A DNA stretch of 64,000 bases, taken from Streptomyces rubiginosohelvolus. GTDB lineage: Bacteria; Actinomycetota; Actinomycetes; Streptomycetales; Streptomycetaceae. Shown one piece after another: positions 1-7,831 of the stretch (position 1 is its first letter; every line of letters starts with the position of its first letter). A model generated the notes under the pieces. That model worked only from the letters and a program-made list of their open reading frames with translations, searched no databases and was not told the origin of the DNA. The stretch is from the NCBI RefSeq assembly GCF_014649875.1, contig NZ_BMTW01000014.1:1-64000 (forward strand), in the 5' to 3' direction. Made by a program: the position numbers and the translations under genes.

Positions 1-134
1 TCGGCCAGCCGGACCCGCCACACCCGTGACCGCGGACTGCTGTCCAGAAGCTTGCTCCGCTCGGGGACGCCCACGGTGGAGCGCAACGCTTCGTCGAACG
101 GAAGCCGCTTGAGCATGCGTTTGAGCCTAGCCAT
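1..134 (-). CDS. Partial CDS, N-terminus of a possible aminoglycoside-phosphotransferase-fold kinase
   Basis: Reading leftward from an ATG at 134, an open frame runs off the window edge and gives about 44 residues, beginning MARLKRMLKRLPFDEALR and ending SRVWRVRLA. A short basic helix followed by a x-V-W-R-V-x-L strand looks like the first nucleotide-binding strands of APH/choline-kinase-type phosphotransferases. That assignment is a guess from one strand and cannot be confirmed without the rest of the gene. The gene is divergent from the chloramphenicol-phosphotransferase-like gene at 261, so 135-260 would hold both promoters. I see no recognisable motif in that stretch. Confidence 0.45.
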   Translation of the reverse strand, partial: MARLKRMLKRLPFDEALRSTVGVPERSKLLDSSPRSRVWRVRLA

Positions 135-260
135 AACTCCGTACGCATGCGAGAGCCATGACCCGGCCCGATCCCCGTTCTCGGACACGCCCTGGCCGCA
201 AGCGGCGGACGCCCCCGAAAACGCCTCGAACACGGCCCGGATTGCCTCTACCGTGTCCGG

Positions 261-794
261 GTGACAACCCAGGTGATCGTGCTGAACGGCGGCTCCAGCT
301 CCGGCAAGTCCGGCATCGTCCGCTGCCTCCAGGCGGAGCTACCGACCCCGTGGCTCGCCGCCGCGATCGACACCTTCGTGGACTCCCTGCCCGCGTCCCT
401 GAAGTCGGCAGGTGAAGGCATCGAGTTCGCGGCGGACGGCGGCGTGGCCATTGGCGAGGAGTTCCGGAGACTGGAGGCGGCCTGGCGCGAGGGCGTGGCC
501 GCGACGGCCCGGGCGGGCGCAAAGGTCATCATCGACGACGTGTTCCTCGGCGGCCCCGCCTCCCAGGAACCGTGGCGGAAGGCGCTGACGGGCCTGAACG
601 TCCTGTGGGTGGGCGTCCACTGCGAGGGGGCGGTCGCCGAGGCCCGCGAGATCGCCCGGGGAGACCGCCCGAGGGGCATGGCCGCAGCACAGGCGGAGAA
701 GGTGCACCGAGGGGTGTCGTACGACCTGGAAGTGGACACGACACACACGGAGTCCCTGGCCTGCGCGAGGACGATCGCCCTCCACGTAGCCTGA
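261..794 (+). CDS. Chloramphenicol 3-O-phosphotransferase homologue (CPT family)
   Basis: The 177-residue protein has a Walker A loop at residues 10-17 (GGSSSGKS) and closely follows the S. venezuelae chloramphenicol phosphotransferase as I remember it, including the segments GIVRCLQ, IIDDVFLGG, VLWVGV and EVDTTH. The catalytic aspartate of that enzyme, Asp37, falls on Asp37 here (AAIDTF). Family enzymes transfer the ATP gamma-phosphate to the C-3 hydroxyl of chloramphenicol and are cytoplasmic monodomain kinases. The start is GTG at 261; no strong ribosome binding site is visible. No chloramphenicol biosynthesis genes are nearby, so it is either an intrinsic resistance gene or a kinase for an unknown small molecule. 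Confidence 0.88.
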   Translation: MTTQVIVLNGGSSSGKSGIVRCLQAELPTPWLAAAIDTFVDSLPASLKSAGEGIEFAADGGVAIGEEFRRLEAAWREGVAATARAGAKVIIDDVFLGGPASQEPWRKALTGLNVLWVGVHCEGAVAEAREIARGDRPRGMAAAQAEKVHRGVSYDLEVDTTHTESLACARTIALHVA

Positions 795-846
795 CCGACC
801 GACTGCCCGACCTGCCCCTACCCCCCTCACCCCTGGCTGGAGCGAG

Positions 847-1413
847 ATGACCGACCTGTGGACCGGCGAGCGAGTACGCCTGCGAGGCATCGAACCCCAG
901 GACTGGGAGGGCTTCCGGGCCCTGGCCCTGCACACCGTGGACGCCCGCAACGCCGACGTCGTCGAACCCCCGCGCTCGGACGAGAGCTTCCGCGCCTGGG
1001 CCGCCGAACGCGCCGGCCGCACCCCGAACCCGGCCTCGTACCAACTGGTCATCGAGACCCGCTTCGAGCACGCCTTCGTCGGCGCGGTGTCGGTGGGCGA
1101 GACGGACACCCGGGCGGGCCGCTTCCGCACGGGCATCGAGGTCACCCGCGAACACCGCCGCCAGGGCTACGCCGCCGAGGCCACCGAACTGGTCCTCACC
1201 TACATGTTCGCCGAACAGCGCTGCCACAAGTGCGAGGTCGAGGTCTACGCCTTCAACGACGCCTCCCTGGCCCTCTACCGCAAACTCGGCTTCGTGGAGG
1301 AGGGCCGTCTGCGCCAGCACGAGTACTTCGCGGGCGCGTACCACGACGTGGTCCTGCTGGGCATCACGGCGGACGAGTACTGGGCGGGACGGGCGCGGCC
1401 GCTGCTGCGGTGA
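847..1413 (+). CDS. GNAT family N-acetyltransferase (RimJ/RimL type)
   Basis: The 188-residue protein has the RimJ/RimL layout. The start (LWTGERVRLRGIEPQDWEGF) is typical of the family, and the acetyl-CoA pyrophosphate loop follows the EVTREHRRQGYAAEA segment near residues 98-112. The C-terminal NDASLALYRKLGFVEEGRLR stretch is the usual last strand-helix of these enzymes. It probably acetylates an amino group on a protein N-terminus or small molecule, but the acceptor cannot be read from sequence. GGAGCGAG precedes the ATG. The gene follows the CPT homologue by 52 bases on the same strand and may be co-transcribed with it. Confidence 0.9.
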   Translation: MTDLWTGERVRLRGIEPQDWEGFRALALHTVDARNADVVEPPRSDESFRAWAAERAGRTPNPASYQLVIETRFEHAFVGAVSVGETDTRAGRFRTGIEVTREHRRQGYAAEATELVLTYMFAEQRCHKCEVEVYAFNDASLALYRKLGFVEEGRLRQHEYFAGAYHDVVLLGITADEYWAGRARPLLR

Positions 1414-1462
1414 GGACGTCCATGCCCCGCTGTGAGGAACCGCCACTGCTAGCGTCCCCCAC

Positions 1463-1840
1463 GTGAACGACAGCGTGTACGTGGGCAACGCGGGCAAGGA
1501 CGCGGCACTGGACCGAGGATGGCTCCTCGGGCACTTCAAGGACGTCGGCGACCCACGCCACAGCGAGGCCGTGGAGATCAAATGGGGCGTCCACCCTCGT
1601 GCCGACAGGCGAGCGCAGTGGGTGAGGGGCGAGGCACGCACGGCTCTCCTGGTCCTCATCAGTGGCCGCTTCCGCGTCGAACTGCCGGGCCGTGACGTGC
1701 TGCTGAAGGAGCAGGGCGACTACGTCGTGTGGGGGCACGGTGTCGATCACTCATGGTTCGCGGAGGAGGAATCGGTGGTCCTGACGGTGCGCTGGCCGTC
1801 CGTGCCGGGCTATGCGGTGCCGGAGAGGGATCGGGCGTAA
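1463..1840 (+). CDS. Small cupin-like protein
   Basis: The 125-residue protein starts at GTG 1463. It consists mainly of beta-strand segments (ALLVLISGRFRVEL, VLLKEQGDYVVWGHGVDHSWFAEEESVVLTVRW) with the spacing of a single cupin barrel, including a G-D-Y-x-x-W-x-x-x-x-x-H-x-W motif in the second half. His and Glu residues in that motif could bind a metal. I do not recognise a specific enzyme; a sensor or small isomerase/dioxygenase-like barrel is possible. It is the last gene of a same-strand trio and is followed by a strong hairpin at 1869-1910. Confidence 0.7.
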   Translation: MNDSVYVGNAGKDAALDRGWLLGHFKDVGDPRHSEAVEIKWGVHPRADRRAQWVRGEARTALLVLISGRFRVELPGRDVLLKEQGDYVVWGHGVDHSWFAEEESVVLTVRWPSVPGYAVPERDRA

Positions 1841-1868
1841 CTCGGCAGCCCGCCCGGAGACCGTACGG

Positions 1869-1910
1869 CCGTGGGCCCGCCACCTCCAGCTGGAGGTGGC
1901 GGGCCCACGG
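1869..1910. terminator. 42-bp perfect palindrome, bidirectional terminator
   Basis: Two 21-base arms pair without mismatch or spacer (centre at 1889/1890). In RNA the central bases would form the loop. It sits 29 bases after the cupin-like stop and 33 bases beyond the glnA stop on the opposite strand, so it can end both convergent transcripts. There is no U-tract, as is common in Streptomyces. Confidence 0.85.
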
Positions 1911-1943
1911 TGATTCGGAGCGCGGAGGCCCCGGAAGGTCTTC

Positions 1944-3353
1944 CTAGATGTCGAAGTACAGCTCGAACTCGTGCGGGTGCGGCCGCAGCTGGATCGGGGC
2001 GATCTCGTTCGTGCGCTTGTAGTCGATCCAGGTCTCGATCAGGTCGGACGTGAAGACGCCGCCCGCCTGGAGGTACTCGTTGTCCGCCTCCAAGGCGTCG
2101 AGCACGGCCGGGAGGGACGTCGGGACCTGCTGGACGTTGGCGTGCTCCTCGGGAGCCAGCTCGTAGAGGTCCTTGTCGATCGGCTCGGCCGGTTCGATCT
2201 TGTTCTTGACGCCGTCCAGGCCCGCCATCAGCAGCGCGGAGAACGCGAGGTACGGGTTGGAGGACGGGTCCGGGGCGCGGAACTCGACGCGCTTGGCCTT
2301 CGGGTTCGAGCCGGTGATCGGGATGCGCATCGCGGCGGAGCGGTTGCGCTGCGAGTACACCATGTTGACCGGGGCTTCGAAGCCGGGGACCAGGCGGTGG
2401 TAGGAGTTCACCGTCGGGTTGGTGAAGGCCAGCAGCGACGGGGCGTGCTTCAGGATGCCGCCGATGTAGTAGCGCGCCATGTCCGACAGGCCGGCGTAAC
2501 CCTGCTCGTCGTAGAAGAGCGGCGAGCCGCCCTGCCACAGCGACTGGTGCACGTGCATGCCCGAGCCGTTGTCGCCGAAGATCGGCTTCGGCATGAAGGT
2601 CGCGGTCTTGCCGTTGCGCCAGGCGACGTTCTTCACGATGTACTTGAAGAGCATCAGGTCGTCGGCCGCGGCGAGCAGCGTGTTGAACTTGTAGTTGATC
2701 TCCGCCTGGCCGGCGGTGCCGACCTCGTGGTGCTGGCGCTCGACCTGGAGGCCGTTCTTGTCCAGCTCCAGGGAGATCTCGGCCCGCAGGTCGGCGAAGT
2801 GGTCCACCGGCGGGGCCGGGAAGTAGCCGCCCTTGTAGCGGACCTTGTAACCGCGGTTGTTCTCGACCGCACCGGTGTTCCAGGCGCCGGCCTCGGAGTC
2901 GATGTGGTAGAAGCTCTCGTTCGCCGACGTCTGGAAGCGGACGTTGTCGAAGACGTAGAACTCGGCCTCCGGGCCGAAGTACGCGGTGTCCGCGATGCCG
3001 GTCGAGGCGAGGTACGCCTCGGCCTTCTTGGCGATGTTGCGCGGGTCACGGCTGTACTGCTCGCCCGTGATCGGGTCGTGGATGAAGAAGTTGATGTTGA
3101 CGGTCTTGTCGCGGCGGAAGGGGTCCACCCGAGCCGTCGACAGGTCCGCGCGCAGCGCCATGTCGGACTCGTGGATGGCCTGGAAGCCGCGGATCGACGA
3201 ACCGTCGAAGGCCAGTTCCTCGGCCGGGTCGAAGGACGCTGCCGGGATCGTGAAGTGCTGCATCACCCCGGGCAGGTCGCAGAACCGGACATCGATGAAC
3301 TTGACGTCGTTGTCCGCTACGTACTTCTGCACTTCGTCGGCGTTCTGGAACAT
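1944..3353 (-). CDS. glnA: Glutamine synthetase type I (GSI-beta)
   Basis: The 469-residue protein makes glutamine from glutamate, ammonia and ATP as a cytoplasmic dodecamer. Visible family motifs are DGSSIRGF near the N-terminus, the glutamate-binding and metal region EAEFYVFD, the ATP-binding KPIFGDNGSGMHVHQSLW, and NRSAAMRIP. Tyr397 in the segment KDLYELAPEE is the adenylylation site of the beta subtype, so activity should be controlled by an adenylyltransferase (GlnE). The ATG is preceded by a purine-rich GGAGGAGGAG ribosome binding site. A GlnR operator lies about 100 bases upstream (3454-3491). The length is exactly that of actinobacterial GlnA. Confidence 0.98.
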   Translation of the reverse strand: MFQNADEVQKYVADNDVKFIDVRFCDLPGVMQHFTIPAASFDPAEELAFDGSSIRGFQAIHESDMALRADLSTARVDPFRRDKTVNINFFIHDPITGEQYSRDPRNIAKKAEAYLASTGIADTAYFGPEAEFYVFDNVRFQTSANESFYHIDSEAGAWNTGAVENNRGYKVRYKGGYFPAPPVDHFADLRAEISLELDKNGLQVERQHHEVGTAGQAEINYKFNTLLAAADDLMLFKYIVKNVAWRNGKTATFMPKPIFGDNGSGMHVHQSLWQGGSPLFYDEQGYAGLSDMARYYIGGILKHAPSLLAFTNPTVNSYHRLVPGFEAPVNMVYSQRNRSAAMRIPITGSNPKAKRVEFRAPDPSSNPYLAFSALLMAGLDGVKNKIEPAEPIDKDLYELAPEEHANVQQVPTSLPAVLDALEADNEYLQAGGVFTSDLIETWIDYKRTNEIAPIQLRPHPHEFELYFDI

Positions 3354-3453
3354 CCAACTCCTCCTCCTCCCGACCCGGGAGGGGCGGGGGTTGTGTAACT
3401 CGTGGTGCGGCCAGTGCGGTGGCGCACGCTGGACCCGACCATAGGCAGGCTCG

Positions 3454-3491
3454 ATTTCTCAAGCGTGACCCATTTGTTTCGCCCAAGTTAA
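3454..3491 (-). promoter_or_regulatory. GlnR operator of glnA
   Basis: Read on the minus strand, the site is TTAAC-N6-GAAAC-N6-GTCAC-N6-GAAAT, two consecutive a/b box pairs matching the GlnR consensus (gTnAc-n6-GaAAc). The boxes occupy 3491-3487, 3480-3476, 3469-3465 and 3458-3454. In Streptomyces GlnR activates glnA under nitrogen limitation. The box spacing is perfect and the position is appropriate. A TATGGT at 3443-3438 is a possible -10 element. Confidence 0.92.
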
Positions 3492-3590
3492 CCGGGGCGG
3501 TGGTGGGCGGCATCTCAGCGGCGCTCTCCGTGCGGCTGTTTCCGTGCCCCGCCCGGCCGGGCCCAAACCCGGGCGCAGTACCGTGGACGG

Positions 3591-4058
3591 GTGGACAACA
3601 GGCAAGCAATCGGATCGTGGCTCTCGGGGCCCCGCGCGGCCGCCGAGGAGATGGGCGCCGACTTCGGCTACCGGGGCAAGGGCCTCGGGCTGCCCGAGGA
3701 GGGGCCCGGCTCGATCGCGCCGCTCGGCCGGCGCTTCGGAGCCATCTTCATCGACTGGACCCTCTGCATGCTGATCGCATACGGGCTGTTCGCTCGCGGT
3801 GACCAGCAGGCGGCGGGCAACTGGGCCCTGGGGATCTTCCTCGTGATGAGCCTGCTGACCGTCGGCACCGTCGGCTGCACGCCCGGGAAGCGGCTGCTGG
3901 GCGTGCGCGTGGTCGCCGACGACGGCGGGCGGCTCGGGTTCGTGCGCGTGGCCGTACGGACCGTCCTGCTCCTGCTCGTCATCCCCGCGCTGGTCTGGGA
4001 CCGCGACGGGCGCGGTCTGCACGACCGGCTGTCGCGCTCCGTCCAGATCCGGATGTGA
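3591..4058 (+). CDS. RDD family membrane protein
   Basis: The 155-residue protein starts at GTG 3591, divergent from glnA with about 240 bases between them. An N-terminal soluble stretch of about 45 residues precedes the RDD domain: LGRRFGAIFIDW marks the first membrane helix, a second hydrophobic helix follows (ALGIFLVMSLLTVGTV), then TPGKRLLGVRVV, and a third helix ends at WDRDGRGLHDRLS, the conserved RDD C-terminal motif. The role of RDD proteins is not settled; some are linked to ion transport. Its stop codon lies inside a three-fold 18-base repeat (4041-4094). Confidence 0.9.
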   Translation: MDNRQAIGSWLSGPRAAAEEMGADFGYRGKGLGLPEEGPGSIAPLGRRFGAIFIDWTLCMLIAYGLFARGDQQAAGNWALGIFLVMSLLTVGTVGCTPGKRLLGVRVVADDGGRLGFVRVAVRTVLLLLVIPALVWDRDGRGLHDRLSRSVQIRM

Positions 4059-4094
4059 GTCCGGATCCGGATGTGAATCCAGGTCCGGATGTGA
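4041..4094 (+). repeat. Three tandem 18-bp units spanning the RDD gene stop codon
   Basis: Units at 4041-4058, 4059-4076 and 4077-4094 share the core TCCGGATGTGA with a few substitutions. Each ends in TGA, and because 18 is divisible by three all three stops are in the same reading frame. The first is the true stop of the RDD gene. The unit looks like a duplicated gene end. Confidence 0.9.
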
Positions 4095-4130
4095 ATCCTC
4101 CCGTGCACCCCTGAGACGTGCGCCCATGCG

Positions 4131-4176
4131 AAACGGGCGGCCCCGGACCTGCGAAGGTCCTGGGGCCGCCCCGTTT
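4131..4176. terminator. Hairpin terminator between convergent genes
   Basis: An inverted repeat starting AAACGGGCGG and ending CCGCCCCGTTT folds over a small GCGA loop with one bulged base. It lies between the RDD gene and the convergent DUF4191 gene, 13 bases past the latter's stop, and its palindromic form could serve both strands. Confidence 0.8.
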
Positions 4177-4189
4177 CCGTAGGTCGCGG

Positions 4190-4897
4190 TCAGCGCATCT
4201 TTCCGCCGCGCGGCATCCGCATGCCCTTCGGCATCGGGCCCTTCGGCAGCGGCATGTTGCTCATCAGGTCACCCATCGCGCGCAGCCGGTCGTTGGTGGA
4301 GGTCACCTGCGGACCGGTCAGGACGCGGGGGAGCTTCAGCATCTTGGTGCGGACCTTCTTCAGGGGCACCTGGCCCTCGCCGTTGCCGACGATGATGTCG
4401 TGCACCGGCACGTCCACCACGATGCGGGCCATCTTCTTCTTCTCGGCCGCCAGCAGGCCCTTCACCCGGTTCGGGTTGCCCTCGGCGACCAGGACGATGC
4501 CGGCCTTGCCGACCGCCCGGTGGACGACGTCCTGGCTGCGGTTCATCGCCACCGCGGGGGTGGTCGTCCAGCCGCGTCCGATCCGGTCCAGGACGGCGGC
4601 CGCCGCTCCGGGCTGGCCCTCCATCTGACCGAAGGCCGCCCGCTCGGCGCGTCGGCCGAAGACGATCGCCATCGCGAGGACGGCCAGGACGAAGCCCAGG
4701 ATGCCCAGATAGACCGGGTGGCCGATCGCGAAGCCGATGCCGAGGAGGACACCGAACGTGACGATTCCGACACCTGCGACGACAAGACCGATCTTGCTGT
4801 CGGTCCGCCTGGTCATCTTGTAGGTCAGGGCGATCTGCTTGAGTCGCCCCGCGTTCTCGGCGCTGTCCGCGCCTTCAGTTTTTGCCTTCCTCGCCAT
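4190..4897 (-). CDS. DUF4191 family membrane protein
   Basis: The 235-residue protein has a lysine-rich N-terminus (MARKAKTEGADSAENAGRLK), two adjacent transmembrane helices at about residues 35-80 (IGLVVAGVGIVTFGVLLGIG and YLGILGFVLAVLAMAIVFG), and a cytoplasmic domain rich in Lys/Arg that ends MRMPRGGKMR. The family is conserved in actinobacteria next to lipA and glnA; its function is unknown to me. A GTxxATG-type start with AGGAAGGC upstream supports ATG 4897. It is the last gene before the hairpin at 4131-4176. Confidence 0.88.
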   Translation of the reverse strand: MARKAKTEGADSAENAGRLKQIALTYKMTRRTDSKIGLVVAGVGIVTFGVLLGIGFAIGHPVYLGILGFVLAVLAMAIVFGRRAERAAFGQMEGQPGAAAAVLDRIGRGWTTTPAVAMNRSQDVVHRAVGKAGIVLVAEGNPNRVKGLLAAEKKKMARIVVDVPVHDIIVGNGEGQVPLKKVRTKMLKLPRVLTGPQVTSTNDRLRAMGDLMSNMPLPKGPMPKGMRMPRGGKMR

Positions 4898-4995
4898 GTA
4901 CTGAAGTTTACGTGGCGAGGGAGCGACCCAGGAACGTGGGAGCGGTCCGGGTACGCGCGAGCGACCCGGGACGGCCCCAGGACGGGAGGAGCCGC

Positions 4996-5196
4996 CTAGG
5001 AGCGGTGGCCGGCCACCGCGTCCAGCACGTGCTGGGCCTCCACCCGGTCCTTGGCGCGGCGGCGGTCCTCCAGGACGGCCGTCCAGGCGTTGCGGCGGGC
5101 GGTGCGCTGGCCGCTGCTCAGCAGCAGCGACTCGACGGCGCGCAGGGCGGTGGTGACGGACGGAAGGGCGTGGGCGCGGACCGGTGCGGCCTGCAT
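4996..5196 (-). CDS. Conserved small hypothetical protein (66 aa)
   Basis: This 66-residue basic protein begins MQAAPVRAHALPSV and ends QHVLDAVAGHRS. It has no signal peptide or membrane helix and is predicted to be mostly helical. A GAGGGGGAA ribosome binding site stands the right distance before the ATG at 5196, and codon use matches the neighbours, which supports a real gene. I recall a small gene at this place, between lipA and the DUF4191 gene, in Streptomyces genomes. I assign no function. Confidence 0.72.
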   Translation of the reverse strand: MQAAPVRAHALPSVTTALRAVESLLLSSGQRTARRNAWTAVLEDRRRAKDRVEAQHVLDAVAGHRS

Positions 5197-5373
5197 CGTG
5201 GTGTTCCCCCTCGGAATGGATGCGCCCGGTGGCGCGGATGAGTGCGGGAAGCAGTGACGGCGGCGGCTGCTGGAGTCGCTGCCGCACGTGTACCTAGGGT
5301 CACTGCTCGGTGTTACCAGCGCGTGACCGGGCGGTCAAACACCAATGAAGCCTTGATTCCGGTGCCGCGCACG

Positions 5374-5427
5374 CCGAAGCGGTCCGTACGCGTCCCTCAC
5401 CTGCGGGGAGCGTCCGGACCGCTTCGG
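5374..5427 (-). terminator. Terminator of lipA
   Basis: Twelve-base arms (CCGAAGCGGTCC at 5374-5385 and its complement at 5416-5427) pair perfectly around a loop that contains a second, imperfect GC stem. The hairpin starts 38 bases after the lipA stop on the minus strand. Confidence 0.75.
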
Positions 5428-5465
5428 TCATGCGGCGCGGGCGTGGTGGCCGCTCGTGAGCGGAT

Positions 5466-6443
5466 TCACACGGCCTGGGCGGCCTGGACGGTCCCGGTGG
5501 CGGCACCGCGCGCGTCCATCGCCTGCTGGAAGAGCCGCCCCGCGCGGTACGAGGACCGCACCAGCGGACCCGACATCACGCCGGAGTAGCCGATCGCGTC
5601 GGCCTCGTCCTTCAGCTCGACGAACTCCATCGGCTTCACCCAGCGCTCGACCGGGTGGTGCCGTACGGAGGGGCGCAGGTACTGCGTGATCGTGATGAGC
5701 TCGCAACCCGCGTCGTACAGGTCCTGGAGCGCCTCGCTGACTTCCTCGCGGGTCTCGCCCATGCCGAGGATCAGGTTCGACTTGGTCACCAGACCGGCCT
5801 CGCGGGCCCGGGTGATGACCTCCAGGGAACGCTCGTAACGGAAGCCGGGGCGGATCCGCTTGAAGATCCGCGGCACCGTCTCCACGTTGTGCGCGAGCAC
5901 CTCGGGGCGCGAGGAGAAGACCTCGGCGAGCTGCTCGGGCTCCGCGTTGAAGTCGGGGATCAGCAGCTCGACCTTGGTCGCGCCGGCCTCCCGCTCCGCG
6001 GTGAGCGTGTGGATCTGGCGGACGGTCTCCGCGTACAGCCACGCCCCGCCGTCCTCCAGGTCGTCGCGGGCGACGCCGGTGATGGTGGCGTAGTTCAGGT
6101 CCATCGTGACGACGGACTCGCCGACGCGGCGGGGCTCGTCACGGTCCAGCGCCTGCGGCTTGCCGGTGTCGATCTGGCAGAAGTCGCAGCGCCGGGTGCA
6201 CTGGTCGCCGCCGATGAGGAAGGTGGCCTCGCGGTCCTCCCAGCACTCGAAGATGTTGGGACAGCCCGCCTCCTGGCAGACCGTGTGCAGGCCCTCACCC
6301 TTCACCAGCTGCTGCAGCTGCTTGTACTCGGGGCCCATCTTCGCCCGCGTTTTGATCCACTCGGGCTTGCGCTCGATGGGGGTCTGGCTGTTCCGGACCT
6401 CCAGGCGCAGCATCTTGCGCCCGTCGGGTGCGACAGCGGACAC
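5466..6443 (-). CDS. lipA: Lipoyl synthase (radical SAM)
   Basis: LipA inserts two sulfur atoms into octanoyl groups attached to E2 and GcvH lipoyl domains. From the GTG at 6443 the protein has 325 residues. Cys56, Cys61 and Cys67 (CxxxxCxxxxxC) bind the auxiliary cluster that is consumed as sulfur donor, and Cys82, Cys86 and Cys89 (CTRRCDFC) bind the radical-SAM cluster. The C-terminal RSSY serine, which ligates the auxiliary cluster, is present. The frame is open another 34 codons upstream, but AAAGGGGAGCC before the GTG and the conserved family start (SAVAPDGRKMLRLEVRN) decide this start. lipB lies upstream on the same strand. Confidence 0.97.
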   Translation of the reverse strand: MSAVAPDGRKMLRLEVRNSQTPIERKPEWIKTRAKMGPEYKQLQQLVKGEGLHTVCQEAGCPNIFECWEDREATFLIGGDQCTRRCDFCQIDTGKPQALDRDEPRRVGESVVTMDLNYATITGVARDDLEDGGAWLYAETVRQIHTLTAEREAGATKVELLIPDFNAEPEQLAEVFSSRPEVLAHNVETVPRIFKRIRPGFRYERSLEVITRAREAGLVTKSNLILGMGETREEVSEALQDLYDAGCELITITQYLRPSVRHHPVERWVKPMEFVELKDEADAIGYSGVMSGPLVRSSYRAGRLFQQAMDARGAATGTVQAAQAV

Positions 6444-6669
6444 TCCGGCTCCCCTTTGCTCTCTGCTGCGTTGGATTCGCGTCGGGTTCGCGTGGGATGC
6501 GCGAGCGATGCGCGAGGGATTCACTTTGGATTCTTCGGCGAACACCAGGGTACGCGCCTACATCGAACGGCCCTACGTCTGGCCAACCTGCGGCCGACGG
6601 GGCCTATTCCCCGGACGGCCTACTGGTCGGTAGGGCCCGTGGTTCCCCGGCCGGCGCGGCCGCGGCTCC

Positions 6670-7518
6670 TCACGCCGGGACCGCCGGGACCGCCGGGACC
6701 GAAGCCTGTGGCGCCGGGACCGAAGCCTCGGGCCGCTCGATCTCGCGCGGTGCGAGGTGCGCGTTCTCCAGGATGTCCCGCAGATGCTTCTCGACGACCG
6801 GCAGCACCTCCTCGATCGTGATCTCCCGGCCCAGTTCGCCCGAGAGGGACGTGACCCCGGCGTCCCGGATGCCGCACGGGACGATCCGGTCGAACCAGGT
6901 GTTGTCCGGGTTCACGTTGAGCGCGAAGCCGTGCATCGTGACGCCCTTGGCGACCCGGATGCCGATCGCGGCCAGCTTGCGGTCCTCGCGCCGCTGGCCC
7001 GCGTTGGACGGGGCGTACTCCGGGCCGTTCAGCCGGGGGTCGAACTCCTCGTCCTGGAGCCTCGGGTCGAAGTCCAGCGAGAGCCCGCCCAGCGCCTGGC
7101 GCTGCTCGACCGGGTCGCCGAGCACCCAGACCCCGCTGCGGCCCTCGACCCGGGAGGTCTCCACGCCGAAGTCGGCGGCCGTGCGGATCAGCGCGTCCTC
7201 CAGCCGGCGCACATGCGCGACGACGTCGACCGGACGCGGCAGCTTCTGGATCGGGTAGCCGACGAGCTGGCCCGGGCCGTGCCAGGTGATCTTCCCGCCC
7301 CGGTCCACGTCGATGACGGGGGTGCCGTCGAGCGGACGCTCGCTGTCGGCCGTACGACGCCCCGCGGTGTAGACGGGCGGGTGTTCCAGGAGCAGACAGG
7401 TGTCCGGCACCCGGTCCTCGAACCGGTCCGCGTGCACCTCGCGCTGCTTCTGCCAGGCCTCCGTGTATTCGACGGCCTGTTCGCCGAAGCCCAGACGGAC
7501 GAACCGCAGCTCGCTCAC
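6670..7518 (-). CDS. lipB: Octanoyl-ACP:protein octanoyltransferase
   Basis: LipB moves octanoyl from acyl-carrier protein to lipoyl domains, the step before LipA. The GTG at 7518, with GGAGGC upstream, gives 282 residues. Recognisable segments are LLLEHPPVYTAGRR, DRGGKITWHGPGQLVGYPI, the catalytic lysine in KGVTMHGFALNVN and the catalytic cysteine in IVPCGIRDAGVTSL. The protein is a little longer than usual because of a repetitive C-terminal tail (ASVPAPQASVPA then VPA units) encoded by in-phase tandem DNA repeats. The 226 bases between the lipB stop and the lipA start hold only short GATGCGCGAG repeats, so an independent lipA promoter is possible. Confidence 0.96.
   Translation of the reverse strand: MSELRFVRLGFGEQAVEYTEAWQKQREVHADRFEDRVPDTCLLLEHPPVYTAGRRTADSERPLDGTPVIDVDRGGKITWHGPGQLVGYPIQKLPRPVDVVAHVRRLEDALIRTAADFGVETSRVEGRSGVWVLGDPVEQRQALGGLSLDFDPRLQDEEFDPRLNGPEYAPSNAGQRREDRKLAAIGIRVAKGVTMHGFALNVNPDNTWFDRIVPCGIRDAGVTSLSGELGREITIEEVLPVVEKHLRDILENAHLAPREIERPEASVPAPQASVPAVPAVPA
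6673..6728 (-). repeat. In-phase microrepeats encoding the LipB C-terminal tail
   Basis: Three contiguous 9-bp units (CGCCGGGAC on the + strand, 6673-6699) encode Val-Pro-Ala three times immediately before the lipB stop. A 16-bp element (GCCGGGACCGAAGCCT) occurs at 6692-6707 and 6713-6728 with a 21-bp period, encoding a 7-residue repeat. All periods are multiples of three, so the frame is kept. Confidence 0.88.
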
Positions 7519-7831
7519 CGATGCCTCCCTCTGTGGGCCCCGCAGGCCCGGAGGGGTGTCCCCGGGATGACGGTGCCCTGCACTGATCGCGCCCCCATCC
7601 ACTGTACGACCGTCGCCCGAACAGCCCTCCGGCAGGTGGAAAGGCTGTTCCGCGCGCACGCCGGTCGCGCACTCATGTGTCGGGCGTTTCCGTCAGCTCT
7701 GTCCGGAATCCTCACACGATCGGATGAACGTGGAGCAAAGGGTGGCAGTGACCGCCCCGGTGGCCGCTAAATTCGCGCCGTTCCCATGAGGGCTGCCCGT
7801 CCGGCCCCGAAGGCAGGAGACCGTACAGCTG

